Assembly (NCBI GenBank): GCA_013407085.1
Contig: JACCGJ010001364.1
Coordinates: 9,522-73,521, forward strand
Length of the DNA: 64,000 nucleotides
Reading direction: 5' to 3'
DNA from: Atriophallophorus winterbourni
Taxonomy: Eukaryota > Platyhelminthes > Trematoda > Plagiorchiida > Microphallidae
Made by a program: the position numbers and the translations under genes. The notes beneath the pieces are model-generated. The model made no database searches and was not told the DNA's origin. It worked only from the letters and a program-made list of their open reading frames with translations. Positions 11,300 through 21,376 of the stretch are shown here, one piece after another (the stretch's first letter is position 1; each line of letters begins with the position of its first letter).

Positions 11300-11460
11300 G
11301 ATTTGCCAACGTTCCAGAACTGCATACCGTTACACTAGAGTTTCACTACCATTTGTCTTATCTGTTTTATCTGTGCAGACCTGAGCAACCTGATATTACT
11401 TCAGCCCACATGCAGTACATAAATGTACGGAAATTCGTCTGTATCTAGGCTTGTGATTTC
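11300..11460 (+). repeat. Short retroposon S, copy 2, degenerate
   Basis: Matches the core of the family with many substitutions: TTTCACTACCATTTG, then CTGTGCAGACCTGAGCAACC, ACTTCAGCCCACATGCAGT and TAGGCTTGTGATTTCATAC parallel TCACTACCATCTC, CTAGGCTTGAGCAACC, TCTTAGCCCACGTACAGT and CAGGCTTGTACTTTCATAC of copy 3. No target duplication is visible. Confidence 0.6.
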
Positions 11461-11729
11461 ATACGCTATACTAAGTGGGCAGTAGGAATACTGTGGAAAA
11501 TGCGTGCTACCATTCCGTGTTAGCCCTGTTTTCTTGAGGATTTCATCTGTTCAGTAGTGTAATGTAATTTATTATAATTGATGTATCTGGTCTGTTTGTT
11601 TAGAAAAATAAATTCTCAACTCAGGTAAACCATATAAAAATAATGCGCACTCTGAGAACAACATAATCTCTGAGGCAATACTAATTTTCACTAGTTTTTA
11701 TTATATCTTCATCCCTGAATGCTCACCAT

Positions 11730-12010
11730 CAACGTCTAATTGAGTAAAGGCTTGATCGTGCGTTTTAACGCGTCTTCACTGCTGAAAGATCAGTATCAAT
11801 ACTACACTCGGTGTTCACCAAGCTACGACGTCAAGGCGGTCGTGTTAAAGCCCGTCCGAAAGTGGGAATGTGACGGGATAACAATCTGTGGCGATCTCGC
11901 TTCCGATCGACGCATGCGGGCCGGTGTGGTTCGAGACCTCAATGAAGCCAGCATATCTACTCATGGAGTCAGCCGCGCTAAGTCTAAGTACGAGTAAGGA
12001 AGTTGCACAT
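11730..12010. other. GC-rich island with an 85-codon frame, unknown
   Basis: The stretch is clearly richer in G and C than its surroundings. The + frame from 11740 (TTG start) to 11997 has no recognised domain. GGTTCGAGACC at about 11927 fits the Pol III B-box consensus, but no convincing A-box was found at the right spacing. It could be a repeat not otherwise present in this window, or a decayed exon. Confidence 0.3.
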
Positions 12011-12338
12011 CAAATAAACGCCGCACTCAATCGTAATACAGATTAATAGTACTACTTGTAATTAATAAATAACGCTACATGTAGATCTGGGTTTTTACAC
12101 ACCCATGGTGCGAAATCGATTCCAATTTTCTCGTCAAAGTGCTGTCATTTTAGCTGACTGTTGATTTCTTGGTGTATTTTGTGCTTGTTGTTGATGTAAG
12201 TCTTTAAGTGTTCGAAACCAATAAAATGTTTGAGGTGCACGTGTCATTGAAAAGGTTTAGAACTGCTGCCGTCGATCTATGCAAAATAGTTTTTACGCAA
12301 GTTTACTTCCAGTGGTTGTGGTGATGCGTAAAAGACTG

Positions 12339-12606
12339 TCCCCAACCACCCTGCACGGATATGCAATCGTGCAGTACTTATGTGCTGTGCGGCTAACACC
12401 GTGCTAAATTGATTGGCCACTGGTAGTGAGCGGCATGCTGAAACATGCTGGATTATCACTACCATCTCTATTCTCTGTTTCCTTTCTCATATCTGTCTAG
12501 GCTTGAGCAACCTGACAGTATCTTAGCCCACGTACAGTCTAACTGTGCGGCACTTTGCCTGGATCAGGCTTGTACTTTCATACATACATCATACATCCCC
12601 AACCAC
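12339..12606 (+). mobile_element. Short retroposon S, copy 3, with 11-bp target-site duplication
   Basis: The body (12350-12595) is flanked by TCCCCAACCAC at 12339-12349 and 12596-12606. It starts CTGCACGGATATGCAATC and ends in a CATACATACATCATACAT tail, so the + strand is sense. A segment near the 5' end (TTGGCCACTGGTAGTGAG) loosely resembles a Pol III A-box. The best-preserved copy for defining the family at about 245 bp. Confidence 0.93.
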
Positions 12607-12779
12607 TGAACTTGATAAAGTATGAATACAAACTAAAAATTTCTTACTTGCTGCCCACCACTGTTTTCCGTTTACTGAGTGAATGCAAATCATACCACAG
12701 CTCGTCTCGAAATGCTTGACTTGCTAATATTACCAGGGATGACTTAATACTGATTTATGCGGTGGTGTTCACATTGTGT

Positions 12780-14200
12780 TCGTCGAGTTTGCGTTATTGT
12801 TTTTAGACGTTTCGTCCTCAGGCTAGATGACATCATCAGCAAAACTTCTTCCGAAGTGTCTCGTAATGAAATTTTTTATTATCTCTTATGCGGTTATTCT
12901 GTCCGTTCACCATCACTCACGCGCGGTTGGTAGAGTTAATGTTGTGTCTTGCCTGTAAGCGGTGTCTCATTTGTCGATATCTTGCAGTCAATTGGAAATG
13001 CTAGTACATTTAGTTATTCGTTGGGTGTCACGCTTCAAGGAATTCTCGTACCTGTCGCTCGTTTTCTTTCGTTACTATTTTCGTGCTGTCCCAGTCGAAA
13101 CGATACCCGAAATGATCGATATTTATTGAGATTAATAATTTCGATCGTGTCTGAGTACTACCAACTGTGGTTTATGCAGTCTTCTGCTCTTATTACGACA
13201 TATTTGTCCGACGTAGTTCTTGTTAAAATCTCTGCATGTAATTTTACAGACGATATTAGACTGTTCTTTCACCACTTTGTCTTCCGTTTCATTAAAATGG
13301 TTGCGAATATTTGCCAACGGTTTATACGCGATGTCTCTTCCAAGTGACCGAAGTAACGGGGTGCAATTTCTGAGATATTTTGAACATACGGTTAAGTCTA
13401 GTTCTCTTCTCTGCTCAGTTTCTTTGTGTGCCTCAGTTGAATTTGTCGCCTATTTTGAAGCTCCGCTGGTATCCATTCTTTGGGAACAATTTTAAACTGA
13501 TATTCTTTTACTTCTCATCTCAGTTCATCTGTGCTGCAATGGGTTGCTGCTCTTCTGAATAGCGTTCTGATGCAACCGCGTTGGTGAATGTTCAGGTGCT
13601 TGCTGTGAAAGTTCAGTATTTGATCCATGTATGAGTTTTTTCGGTAGACGCTTATTAGGTTCAATTGAACATCCAGAAATGCTAAAGAGTCGTCGGCTTC
13701 AGTTCTATTGGTGTACTGAATTCTAGTAAATACTCGATTTAGCAGTCTGTTCTGTTCTATTCATAATCACGAACGTGTCTACGTAGCGGATCCAGATTTT
13801 TGATGGGATAATTATGAAAGCCGTTCGTTCTTAACATTGCGTAACTGCTTTGCCAATTAGACTAGAAATCGGTGATCACATTGGTGTTCATCAGATTAGT
13901 TCATATATCTTTTCATTGAAGGTGTAGTGCGTTTGATGACACAAGTCGATTAGTTCCATTAAACTCTTGCGTGCAAATCGATTTCCATTGTGACCGGTTC
14001 TCTTTTCAGTGATTAAAGATGACGTTGTCTGCTTTGCTAGTGTTCTGTTGTTCGAAGTAAATAGTGTCGTTACGTCCAAAAAACATTTAGTTCATCTTTG
14101 ATTGTTCGGTAGTGTTGGTCAAATATTCGGAATCTGTCTCTAGATATAACAACCTTATCCGCAGCCTTCTCGATAACTTTTTGTATGTTCAAGAGAAACG
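12780..14200 (-). pseudogene. Penelope-like element: RT plus GIY-YIG endonuclease remnant
   Basis: Reading the - strand from 14200 down, pieces of a Penelope-type polyprotein appear in order in shifting frames. VIEKAADKVVISRDRFRI is the upstream region. MDVTTLFTS matches the F-D-V-x-S-L-F-T motif. KIWIRYVDTFVIM is the YVDD catalytic block with one Asp lost. DSLAFLDVQLN and VYRKNSYMDQILNFHS are the classical segments after it, and HQRGCIRTLFRRAATHC is the Ala/Cys block. The C-terminal endonuclease follows: NIVCKITCRDFNKNYVGQ replaces the Y-K-I-x-C-x-x-C-x-x-x-Y-I-G pattern, with one Cys changed to Phe. Multiple stops mark it as dead. Confidence 0.85.
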
Positions 14201-14239
14201 GACAAGCAAATAAACCTTAGAAATCCGCATGAGCCGCAA

Positions 14240-14385
14240 AAATCACACATGGATCAAATACTGAACTTTCACAGCGAGTACCTGAACATCCATAAACACA
14301 GTTGTATCAGAACGCCGGTTAGAAGAGCAGCAACCAACTGTTTCACAGCTGGACTAAGAAAACAAGAAGAATATCTCAAAATATT
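14240..14385 (+). pseudogene. Second Penelope-like fragment, opposite orientation
   Basis: MDQILNFHSEYLNIHKHSCI and RRAATNCF on the + strand are the same RT segment that the neighbouring - strand copy encodes at about 13560-13630. The two are therefore head-to-head and diverged. It runs directly into the hammerhead repeat at 14386. Confidence 0.8.
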
Positions 14386-14716
14386 CATTTGCATGCAATT
14401 CCATCACACATACTCCAGTAACGGTTTCGTGCTATTTGCACTCAGTAGGGACAGTAAGATCAGGATCCGCATACGCTTGAAACAGTATAGGAATGGTAAA
14501 CAAGTAGCGCTTGTACGCCACTGTTGGATAAGGCTGGTACGACCAACATGTTCAATCACGTGTTTAATGGGGTTAAACCCATAACCATGAACCAAAAATG
14601 CATACAAATAAATATTTTTGTTTCATGGTTATGGGTTTAACCCCATTAAACATGTGTTTCGACACGTGATTGAACAGGTTGGCTGTACCAGCCTTAGCCA
14701 ACAGTGGTAAAAATAT
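14386..14716 (-). repeat. Hammerhead repeat family 1, with inverted half-unit
   Basis: Hammerhead sense is the - strand. The ribozyme region (14412-14455) is damaged: the CUGAUGAG core has lost three bases to CTGAG, while GAAACCG is kept. The variable half of the unit (14518-14605) is followed by its own inverted copy (14625-14707): CCACTGTTGGATAAGGCTGG on the left is answered by CCAGCCTTAGCCAACAGTGG on the right. Confidence 0.85.
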
Positions 14717-14889
14717 CTGTTCTATTTTTTCCTCAGACTAAATTGCCCGACTTTACATCTAATATTTGATGTAAACACTAAATGTTCTCTTGAACACCAT
14801 TATTCAGTTTACTGACTAGTATAAATGAGAATAAATTTCATTTTGGTATAACTCAAACGAACGGTCAATTTCGATTCTGTTTGCCATCA

Positions 14890-15200
14890 TTCATTACATG
14901 ACTTCACCAAAGAAGAGGTGCTGGGAACTCTACTATCGTTGAATCCCAGAAAATCCCCTGGTTGTGATAAAATTACCCCGAATATACTGAAGCATTGTGC
15001 ACAATCTCTATGCGGACCTCTAACTCAGTTATTCTGCGAATCGCGAATATTCGCTTCGCTTTAAATCCCAAAGCGAAGTATTCGTTATTGTCTAAATCTA
15101 ATCCCATTTTTGTTTGTTATATTATTCGTTGTTGCCATATTATTCTGTGGTTTTTTGTAAAGCTATATGCTTTTTAGACCATTAAAATTGAATTGAATTC
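14890..15200 (+). mobile_element. CR1-like LINE, internally deleted fragment
   Basis: DFTKEEVLGTLLSLNPRKSP, then GCDKITPNILKHC, is the N-terminal RT block. It stops near 15035. From about 15080 the sequence is the family's 3' UTR (GTGGTTTTTTGTAAAG...TGC) with a TTGAATTGAATTC tail at 15187-15200. Everything between is deleted. Confidence 0.8.
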
Positions 15201-16479
15201 GTTGATAAAGTGTGCCGAGTTATTTACTACAGGATTGTAATGATTGGATATGAAACTTCAATTTTTGTGCTACTTTATGTGGATAGATTAATTGTATTGG
15301 CCATGTGTCCTCATCTAAAGTATGCGGATGTCATCATAACTTTAGTATATAAGACGTGTGCTTCGCGCTTAGCAAGATCAAAATATTTATGAACGCTGGG
15401 CCAGATCTCTGTTGTGTGATGTTAACTTTGAACTTGTCGATATCTTCGTTCGTTTATGCAGTTGCATCTCTACTGGCGGTTGTGTTGTGGATGAGATCCC
15501 AAAGCATATACGAAAAGCAAATGTAGCGTTTGATAAAATTTGCCTTCTATAGCGAAGACTCAATACTTAACTCAAGTAGACAGCCACGCCTATCCTTGAT
15601 TACAAGACCTGATCGGAAGATGTTCTCCAGTTCTTTGTTTTTAACCTGCGAATGTCTGCGCGCATTCGGTGGTAGTATCATGTTCCTCATGGCGATATCT
15701 GTTAAACAGTGTCCGGATTAAAAAACCGTGGACTGGAAGAAATGCTAATTCGTTTTCGTTATCTGGTACACGAATGAAAATTGCATCATCACCGCTTACC
15801 AAATCGAGAGAGAACTGAAATGAAAAAGTTCACCGCAACGCTAAGCCATTCAGAAATATTCGTTTGCCTGGGTAGGGTCCAAATGATCAACCAAACAAGT
15901 AGTTGAAAACCTTATAGTACATCGCTGCTAACATAAATCAATGGCGCCAATTTAGCTTATGCTGTGTATCATAAATAGTACGGCTTATCATTTGAAAAAA
16001 TAATCTACCCAGTTAAACTAAAAAGGGCAAGCTATACGCGTTTGGATGTTTCACTTGTTTTGTTTTGCTTTTTGTTCTCGTCCTTATCTGTTTATCGCAC
16101 TTCATACTGCTTAGCACTTTGTTCGGCTCCAGACTAGTACTTCAAGATGATGATCTTGGCTTTCATATGCATTCCCATTTCGGTCTTCGCATTAAAACCA
16201 CCAATATGTGTTTCACCCCAACTAAGTTTGTGGGGATTAGTTATACCTCATATTTGGTTTACGAAAAAAGGATTTTCCAACCAAAAGGAACAAACAAAAT
16301 GATTACCAAACTTCGTAATTCGGTGAGTATCGCCACCTATTTTAGACTGGTTCAATAATATCAGCATTCCAATGCTGATTACAATCTCATAAGCATCCTC
16401 CCATCATTGAATTGTATCAATCTCCTGAAGGTTAGACGTGTCAACATGAAAATCTCGTGTGAGCTATTGCCAAACTGAA
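15201..16479. other. intergenic, AT-rich
   Basis: No gene recognised. A + frame at 16065-16358 (97 codons) opens with a hydrophobic stretch and ends near a GTGAGT-like donor, but no family is recognised. Confidence 0.35.
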
Positions 16480-16530
16480 TAGAAACTGTGTGTGATGGAA
16501 AAGCATGCAAATGAATATTTTGAATAGAAA
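16480..16530 (+). repeat. Hammerhead repeat family 1, short fragment
   Basis: TGTGTGATGGAAAAGCATGC followed by AAATGAATATTTT matches the sequence immediately 3' of the cleavage site in other copies. The ribozyme core itself is absent. Confidence 0.6.
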
Positions 16531-17564
16531 CTTATTTTTCAATATAAGGATTGCTTGACAGAAACCCATAACTGCAATACACAATTCTCTTCGGATGCGA
16601 CTAAGAAATATTCATCGGAAACTGTGTGGAAGACAGTTGACAGGCTATCACATAGCCTCGTTAAGTTCTTCGGTAATATTATGTATCCTCGAAAATCTGC
16701 TCGGTTGTATAAGCGAACGCCAGCTGACAAATTATACATCGAATCTTTCCAACTCAGCCTTTCTGATGCAATCTCTCGCTATACGTAATATACAGGCGAT
16801 CTATAATTAAATCTGTGTACCTTGTTATGAAAATACATGTCAGATTTATGGGGGCGACCGGTTCCGATAATATATACGTCGAAGTACGTATGCTTTCATT
16901 TTTTTGCGTTTCGTCTCGGGTCTCAGCATTTGTTCTAAACTGATTTCTCACTATACCGTCTCGCGAGTCTTACCTCTGCTTTCCCAAAATAATTAGATTA
17001 TAATGCAAATAAATTTGAGTGCAATCGGTTAGAGCAGGTTTTGGGTAACGTTTCACTTCTGACACATTATAAGATTATAAAGTAATGCATCAAATTTATT
17101 TCTCGCGCCAGCTCTATCTCAGACGAAAGAATCCTGAAAACTATTTCGAAACACAATTTTATTTTGTCGATTTAATAATACATTTGCCATCGAAACTCCC
17201 CATTCACTTCACAGAGAAATAGTTAGACCCATTCTTGATCTAATAATCTGAAAACACTTTGTATTGCCACTTAAAGTATCACTTCATTTGCAACCCTTCA
17301 TCCCATTACCCTCAAGATATATTCGCTAAAAAGGGTTATTGGTAACTTGAAGAAACCTTCAACTCGTTGGTATTGTGTTATTTTTTATTTTTTTCGTGTT
17401 AATTATGTACATTATTAGACATTAAGTTATAGTTAAGATTTAGAATATTTTCTTTATTCTTGTTCATGTGAGCTGTCAATGCGCGGATTATTGTTCTGAA
17501 TAAATGCAGGCGCTTTCATTCCCAACACAACCACATGTAGGAGCGAGCTCCTTTTAAAAAACAG
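16531..17564. other. intergenic, AT-rich
   Basis: Short unrecognised frames only; no repeat shared with the rest of the window was seen. Confidence 0.4.
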
Positions 17565-18178
17565 CGTTTGATTACTCAGTGCAAGCTTGGGCACCATTAA
17601 TACAAAGGGACATCAAGCTGCTCGAAAGAATTTATCGCAGAGCAGCTAAATGGTAGGCTGTTTTCGCGATTTCTCCTATGAAAATCGACTGGTGCATCTT
17701 ATTTGGATACACTTGCTCGCAGACGAGTTCGATTGGATTTAATCCTCACCTATGAACTACTGAACTCAAAGATTAATCCTCTGAGGCATATATTTGGTCT
17801 CAGCTCAAGCCATACCACACGCACTCACACATTGGCATTAGGTTTTCCACATTCTAACCGGAACTACCGTCGGTCCATTTTTTCGATGTGTGTTTGTTTC
17901 TTATGGAGCTCCTTACAGTCAAACGTTGTACAATTATCTAGTGGAAGTATTTTCAGGAACAAACTAGATATATTTATGCTTAGTAATTCTACCACACAAC
18001 CCGCTTATATTGCTTATTTAAGCAACTTCAAACTATGCAATATTTTTCCATCTTACAAATCTGTTGATCTTTCCAACGCATCATATTATATATTTTTTGG
18101 CCTGAAACGAATATCCTATGGTATTGTACAGCTATATTCTTTTTAAAACTTTAATTCTTGATTTTAAAATCTTGAATC
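17565..18178 (+). mobile_element. CR1-like LINE, 3' end of ORF2 with tail
   Basis: FDYSVQAWAPLIQRDIKLLE, then after a frameshift LARRRVRLDLILTYELLNSK and FSMCVCFLWSSL, is the RT connection and C-terminal region. The 3' UTR ends in TCTTGATTTT...ATCTTGAATC (18170-18178). It is 5'-truncated with at least two lesions. Confidence 0.85.
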
Positions 18179-19690
18179 ACTCTTCGATTTTTCATATGGT
18201 CCTATTCTATTTAACCCCGTTATACATCATCATTCAGGATGGTGAATAAACAATTAACACGTCACTCTACTACTAATACTACTATAGCTCTTCTGTTACC
18301 CTCATATAACGATGTACAGTTGCGAATATCTGCTGTAATATAATACACTCAAAAACCACAGTTATTGCTTTTTCAACACCCTCTTGGACGAATGGCCGCT
18401 TATTTTGTTGTGCGTAGATTTCATCAAATCGTGGCGTATTTTACAGGATTTGGTACATCGTACAGTCTGTTCTGCGAATGTTTTATTCTTTACTTCAGGT
18501 AACAATATAAATCATATCACTCTATAAGTTTCTTTCTCACTTTTTGATGGTTGATCTTCTATTAATTGCTGACTCAATGCCGTCGACCCTATGTACAGCT
18601 GAGTTTGAGCATTCATTTAGCACTGAAAGTTGACATTCCTGGCTTGACAACACTGAAGCGTTGGGCAAAACAGCAAAATCTAAGATAACTACTGTGAGCG
18701 CTTCCGTCCTGCTTTTCGAACGTCATGTACTACTAATGAATAAAAATCTAACTTTAAACAAGAAACTACAATCATGCTGTTATTGGAATGTTGCAAAAAT
18801 ATTCGAAACAGTCACCGGTGCTACATTTCACCAACTGTGGGACTTAAATTAGTCCCCACATAAAAAGCTAAATTTCAATTTGCAAATGAGGATTTATCGA
18901 CGAATTTGCAAACTACTTACTATGTTTTCATGGCCTCGTGTTAAAATTAAGCCTCGTGTCGATAGTAATTTAAGGCTTGAAATATGCCGAACTGATCGTT
19001 TCACCTGTCTTCTATGGGGTCTGCAGGGTAAGCTAGTCATCTTTTCGCTCCTCAAGTTGATCAGTATTCGAATGACCGACATATTCTGTCATCATAATTT
19101 TTACTCCCCATGTGATCTGATTATTCGTCACTTCGCGTACCCTAAATCATCGAATACTTTGGTGTCGATCGAGTTTGAATCACTCCTAAATGCATTACAT
19201 TGGAGTTCCTCATATTCTAAGGTCAAAAATAATGATTATCATTTTATAGACCTAACACCACTTGGTAACTTTATTACCACGTTCTGCGACGCTTTACTAA
19301 TCCCATATAGCATGTTTTTTTCGAAATCGGATGAATCTTAACAACAACCGAAATATTACGTTCTGCTCTACTGACAAAGTGTGAGTAGTTTTTTGTACTC
19401 AATTGTAAACAGTTTAACCATTTGTTATATTGTTTAACTTCATTCAGTTTTGTAGTTGCGCACATTCCACATACGTGAGCTTCTTCCAAACTGTTGAATA
19501 AAGTTATAGTTTGATGCTTGAATACGGAATCTCAAATTGACTCCGGTTTAAGCGCTTATAATTGACCAACGTGTTATGAACTTACAATCCAAGAGTGGCT
19601 TCCCGAAGTTTGATATCATTAACTGGAAATAGTAAGCTTATATTAAGTTAGCCTTGAAACAATACTAAATCAATACAAAATTATGATCGG
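18179..19690. other. intergenic; 153-codon unrecognised frame at 18880-19341
   Basis: The + frame 18880-19341 is the longest non-transposon ORF here but shows no domain, no codon pattern I can defend and no flanking exon evidence. The remainder is AT-rich. Confidence 0.35.
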
Positions 19691-20060
19691 AAACTGCTGT
19701 TGTATAGGGTAATTCCAACGAATTTCGACGTTAAAATAGAGAATTACTTAGTAATTCCTGGTCAATCGCTCAAGACTCTCTTGGATAATCGATGTATTTT
19801 GATGCTCACATCTCTGGAACCTTCGCTACACGGCCGGTTTGTGGCATTTTTGTTGTCATCAGATGATGACAGTCGGCTGAGATTCAGTCAGCCTTAAAAA
19901 AATGGGAAATTGGATAACAAAGTTATAATTAAAAGGCCCTGTTGGATAGAGTTCGTACACCTAACCACGATGCTCAAATACAGAATCATAGCGTGATTCT
20001 TGTTCAAAAGCGCAATACGCTTTACAATGGCGAAGCGTTGTGTTGCGTCATTTGGCTATT
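19691..20060 (-). repeat. Hammerhead repeat family 2, head-ribozyme-head array
   Basis: On the - strand the core CTGATGA is intact at about 19858-19864, and CAAACCGGCCGTG replaces GAAACCGGTCGTG, so G12 and the cleavage triplet are changed. The ribozyme lies between two copies of the family-2 variable half (19695-19790 and 19935-20040, sharing blocks such as GATGCTCA and CTTGGTCAA-like segments), implying a partial tandem dimer. Confidence 0.65.
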
Positions 20061-21376
20061 TATAATCACTTCACTCTTTGGTTCACTCTTTGAACACAAT
20101 TTAACATTGGTTTTAACATCAAACCATGTGTAAACTGGATGATGTTTCCACTTTCTCTATGTTGCTGTTGCCTTCAATTTTGATCGTAGCTACATTTACA
20201 CGGAGAATCAGCTCTACTTGTACCACATCGAATAACACGAAAAATTGTTCCTTTTCAGCACGTTACCCCGGTTCGTGTGTATTGAATCAGCTCACATATT
20301 TTTCGATTGATTGATTTTACTATATAATCAGTGGATAAATTCTACTTTCGTCTTTTCTGCCGTTACTGGTGGCTAGAATTCCGTTCATAATATTTCCTCG
20401 CATAACACCGGTTAATGATTTGCACAGTCGCTGAATACTTTCAATTATTTGTAGGTAATTGGATCAACGACGGAACCGTTGGTATGAAAGGTAATTTTTC
20501 TGATAACCCTTTGAATATTTTTTTCTATCTACTCGTGAATGACTCAAAATTTATCTGTTAACCTGCAATTGCCCAGTGGATGCTGAATATGATCTAAATT
20601 ACCAACATCTCTTGAATGGACCACTTCGCTTGCACTTTAGTAGGTAACAGTGCTTCGCGTTGGTTGTTGATGGTGAAGCTTTCGATTCACCATTCAAATA
20701 AATTCACGACGGCCGAAACCACCTGGCTTTCTGGTTAATTCTACAACTTTCCGTTGCATTGCCCTCCAGTGTTAGCCTTGATAGTAGTGAGATTGGTAAA
20801 GCTCAGTAAAATGGTTACAACGTAACTACGCGAATAAACCTTTTGTGTACAGCACGCGTGATTGTATACGCTTGAAAATGTGTTCAGTACGTAGGGCTGT
20901 TTGAATTAACTGATTATACCTAAAAGCGACTTCAAATTTGAGTGACGTGCTGTGCGGACGCATATATTTGTGCTCTCATACTTTTGAATTTATTTCCTCA
21001 CTTTTTTGTCTGAGCTGGACTGTTCATATATCATTGAACTCGTCTCAATTCGCTCTTTCGGAATATACCCGTTTCAACTTCGAGCAAGGTGTATTCTTGA
21101 AAATCCAAAATTTCAAGTTTTAACCCAAATTTACCGACGCGTGCAATATCCCTGGCGATTCAGAATATTGTTCCTGTTCGAATACTGTTGACTGATAGTT
21201 TTTTCAACACCATCAGATCGAAACTCGTTCAACCGCACCACTTTTATCCAACTCGTTCGATTTTACCGCTTGGATCGCGTCACTCCGATCCAACGCATCC
21301 ACTCCACCGGTAGCTACCGATCGATAAACAACTGCACCGCTAAGTGCACTGACTCATCACTGGTTGGATTGTAACA
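20061..21376. other. intergenic; right part may be the 5' UTR of the LINE at 21377
   Basis: No gene recognised. The last 200 bases (about 21190-21376) become less AT-rich and lead directly into the ORF1 start, so they are probably the LINE's 5' leader; the boundary is not defined. Confidence 0.4.

Noticed and set aside
18880..19341. 153-codon open frame on the + strand
   Set aside because: No domain, signal peptide, splice context or similarity to other frames in the window. ORFs of this size occur by chance in LINE-derived and AT-rich DNA.
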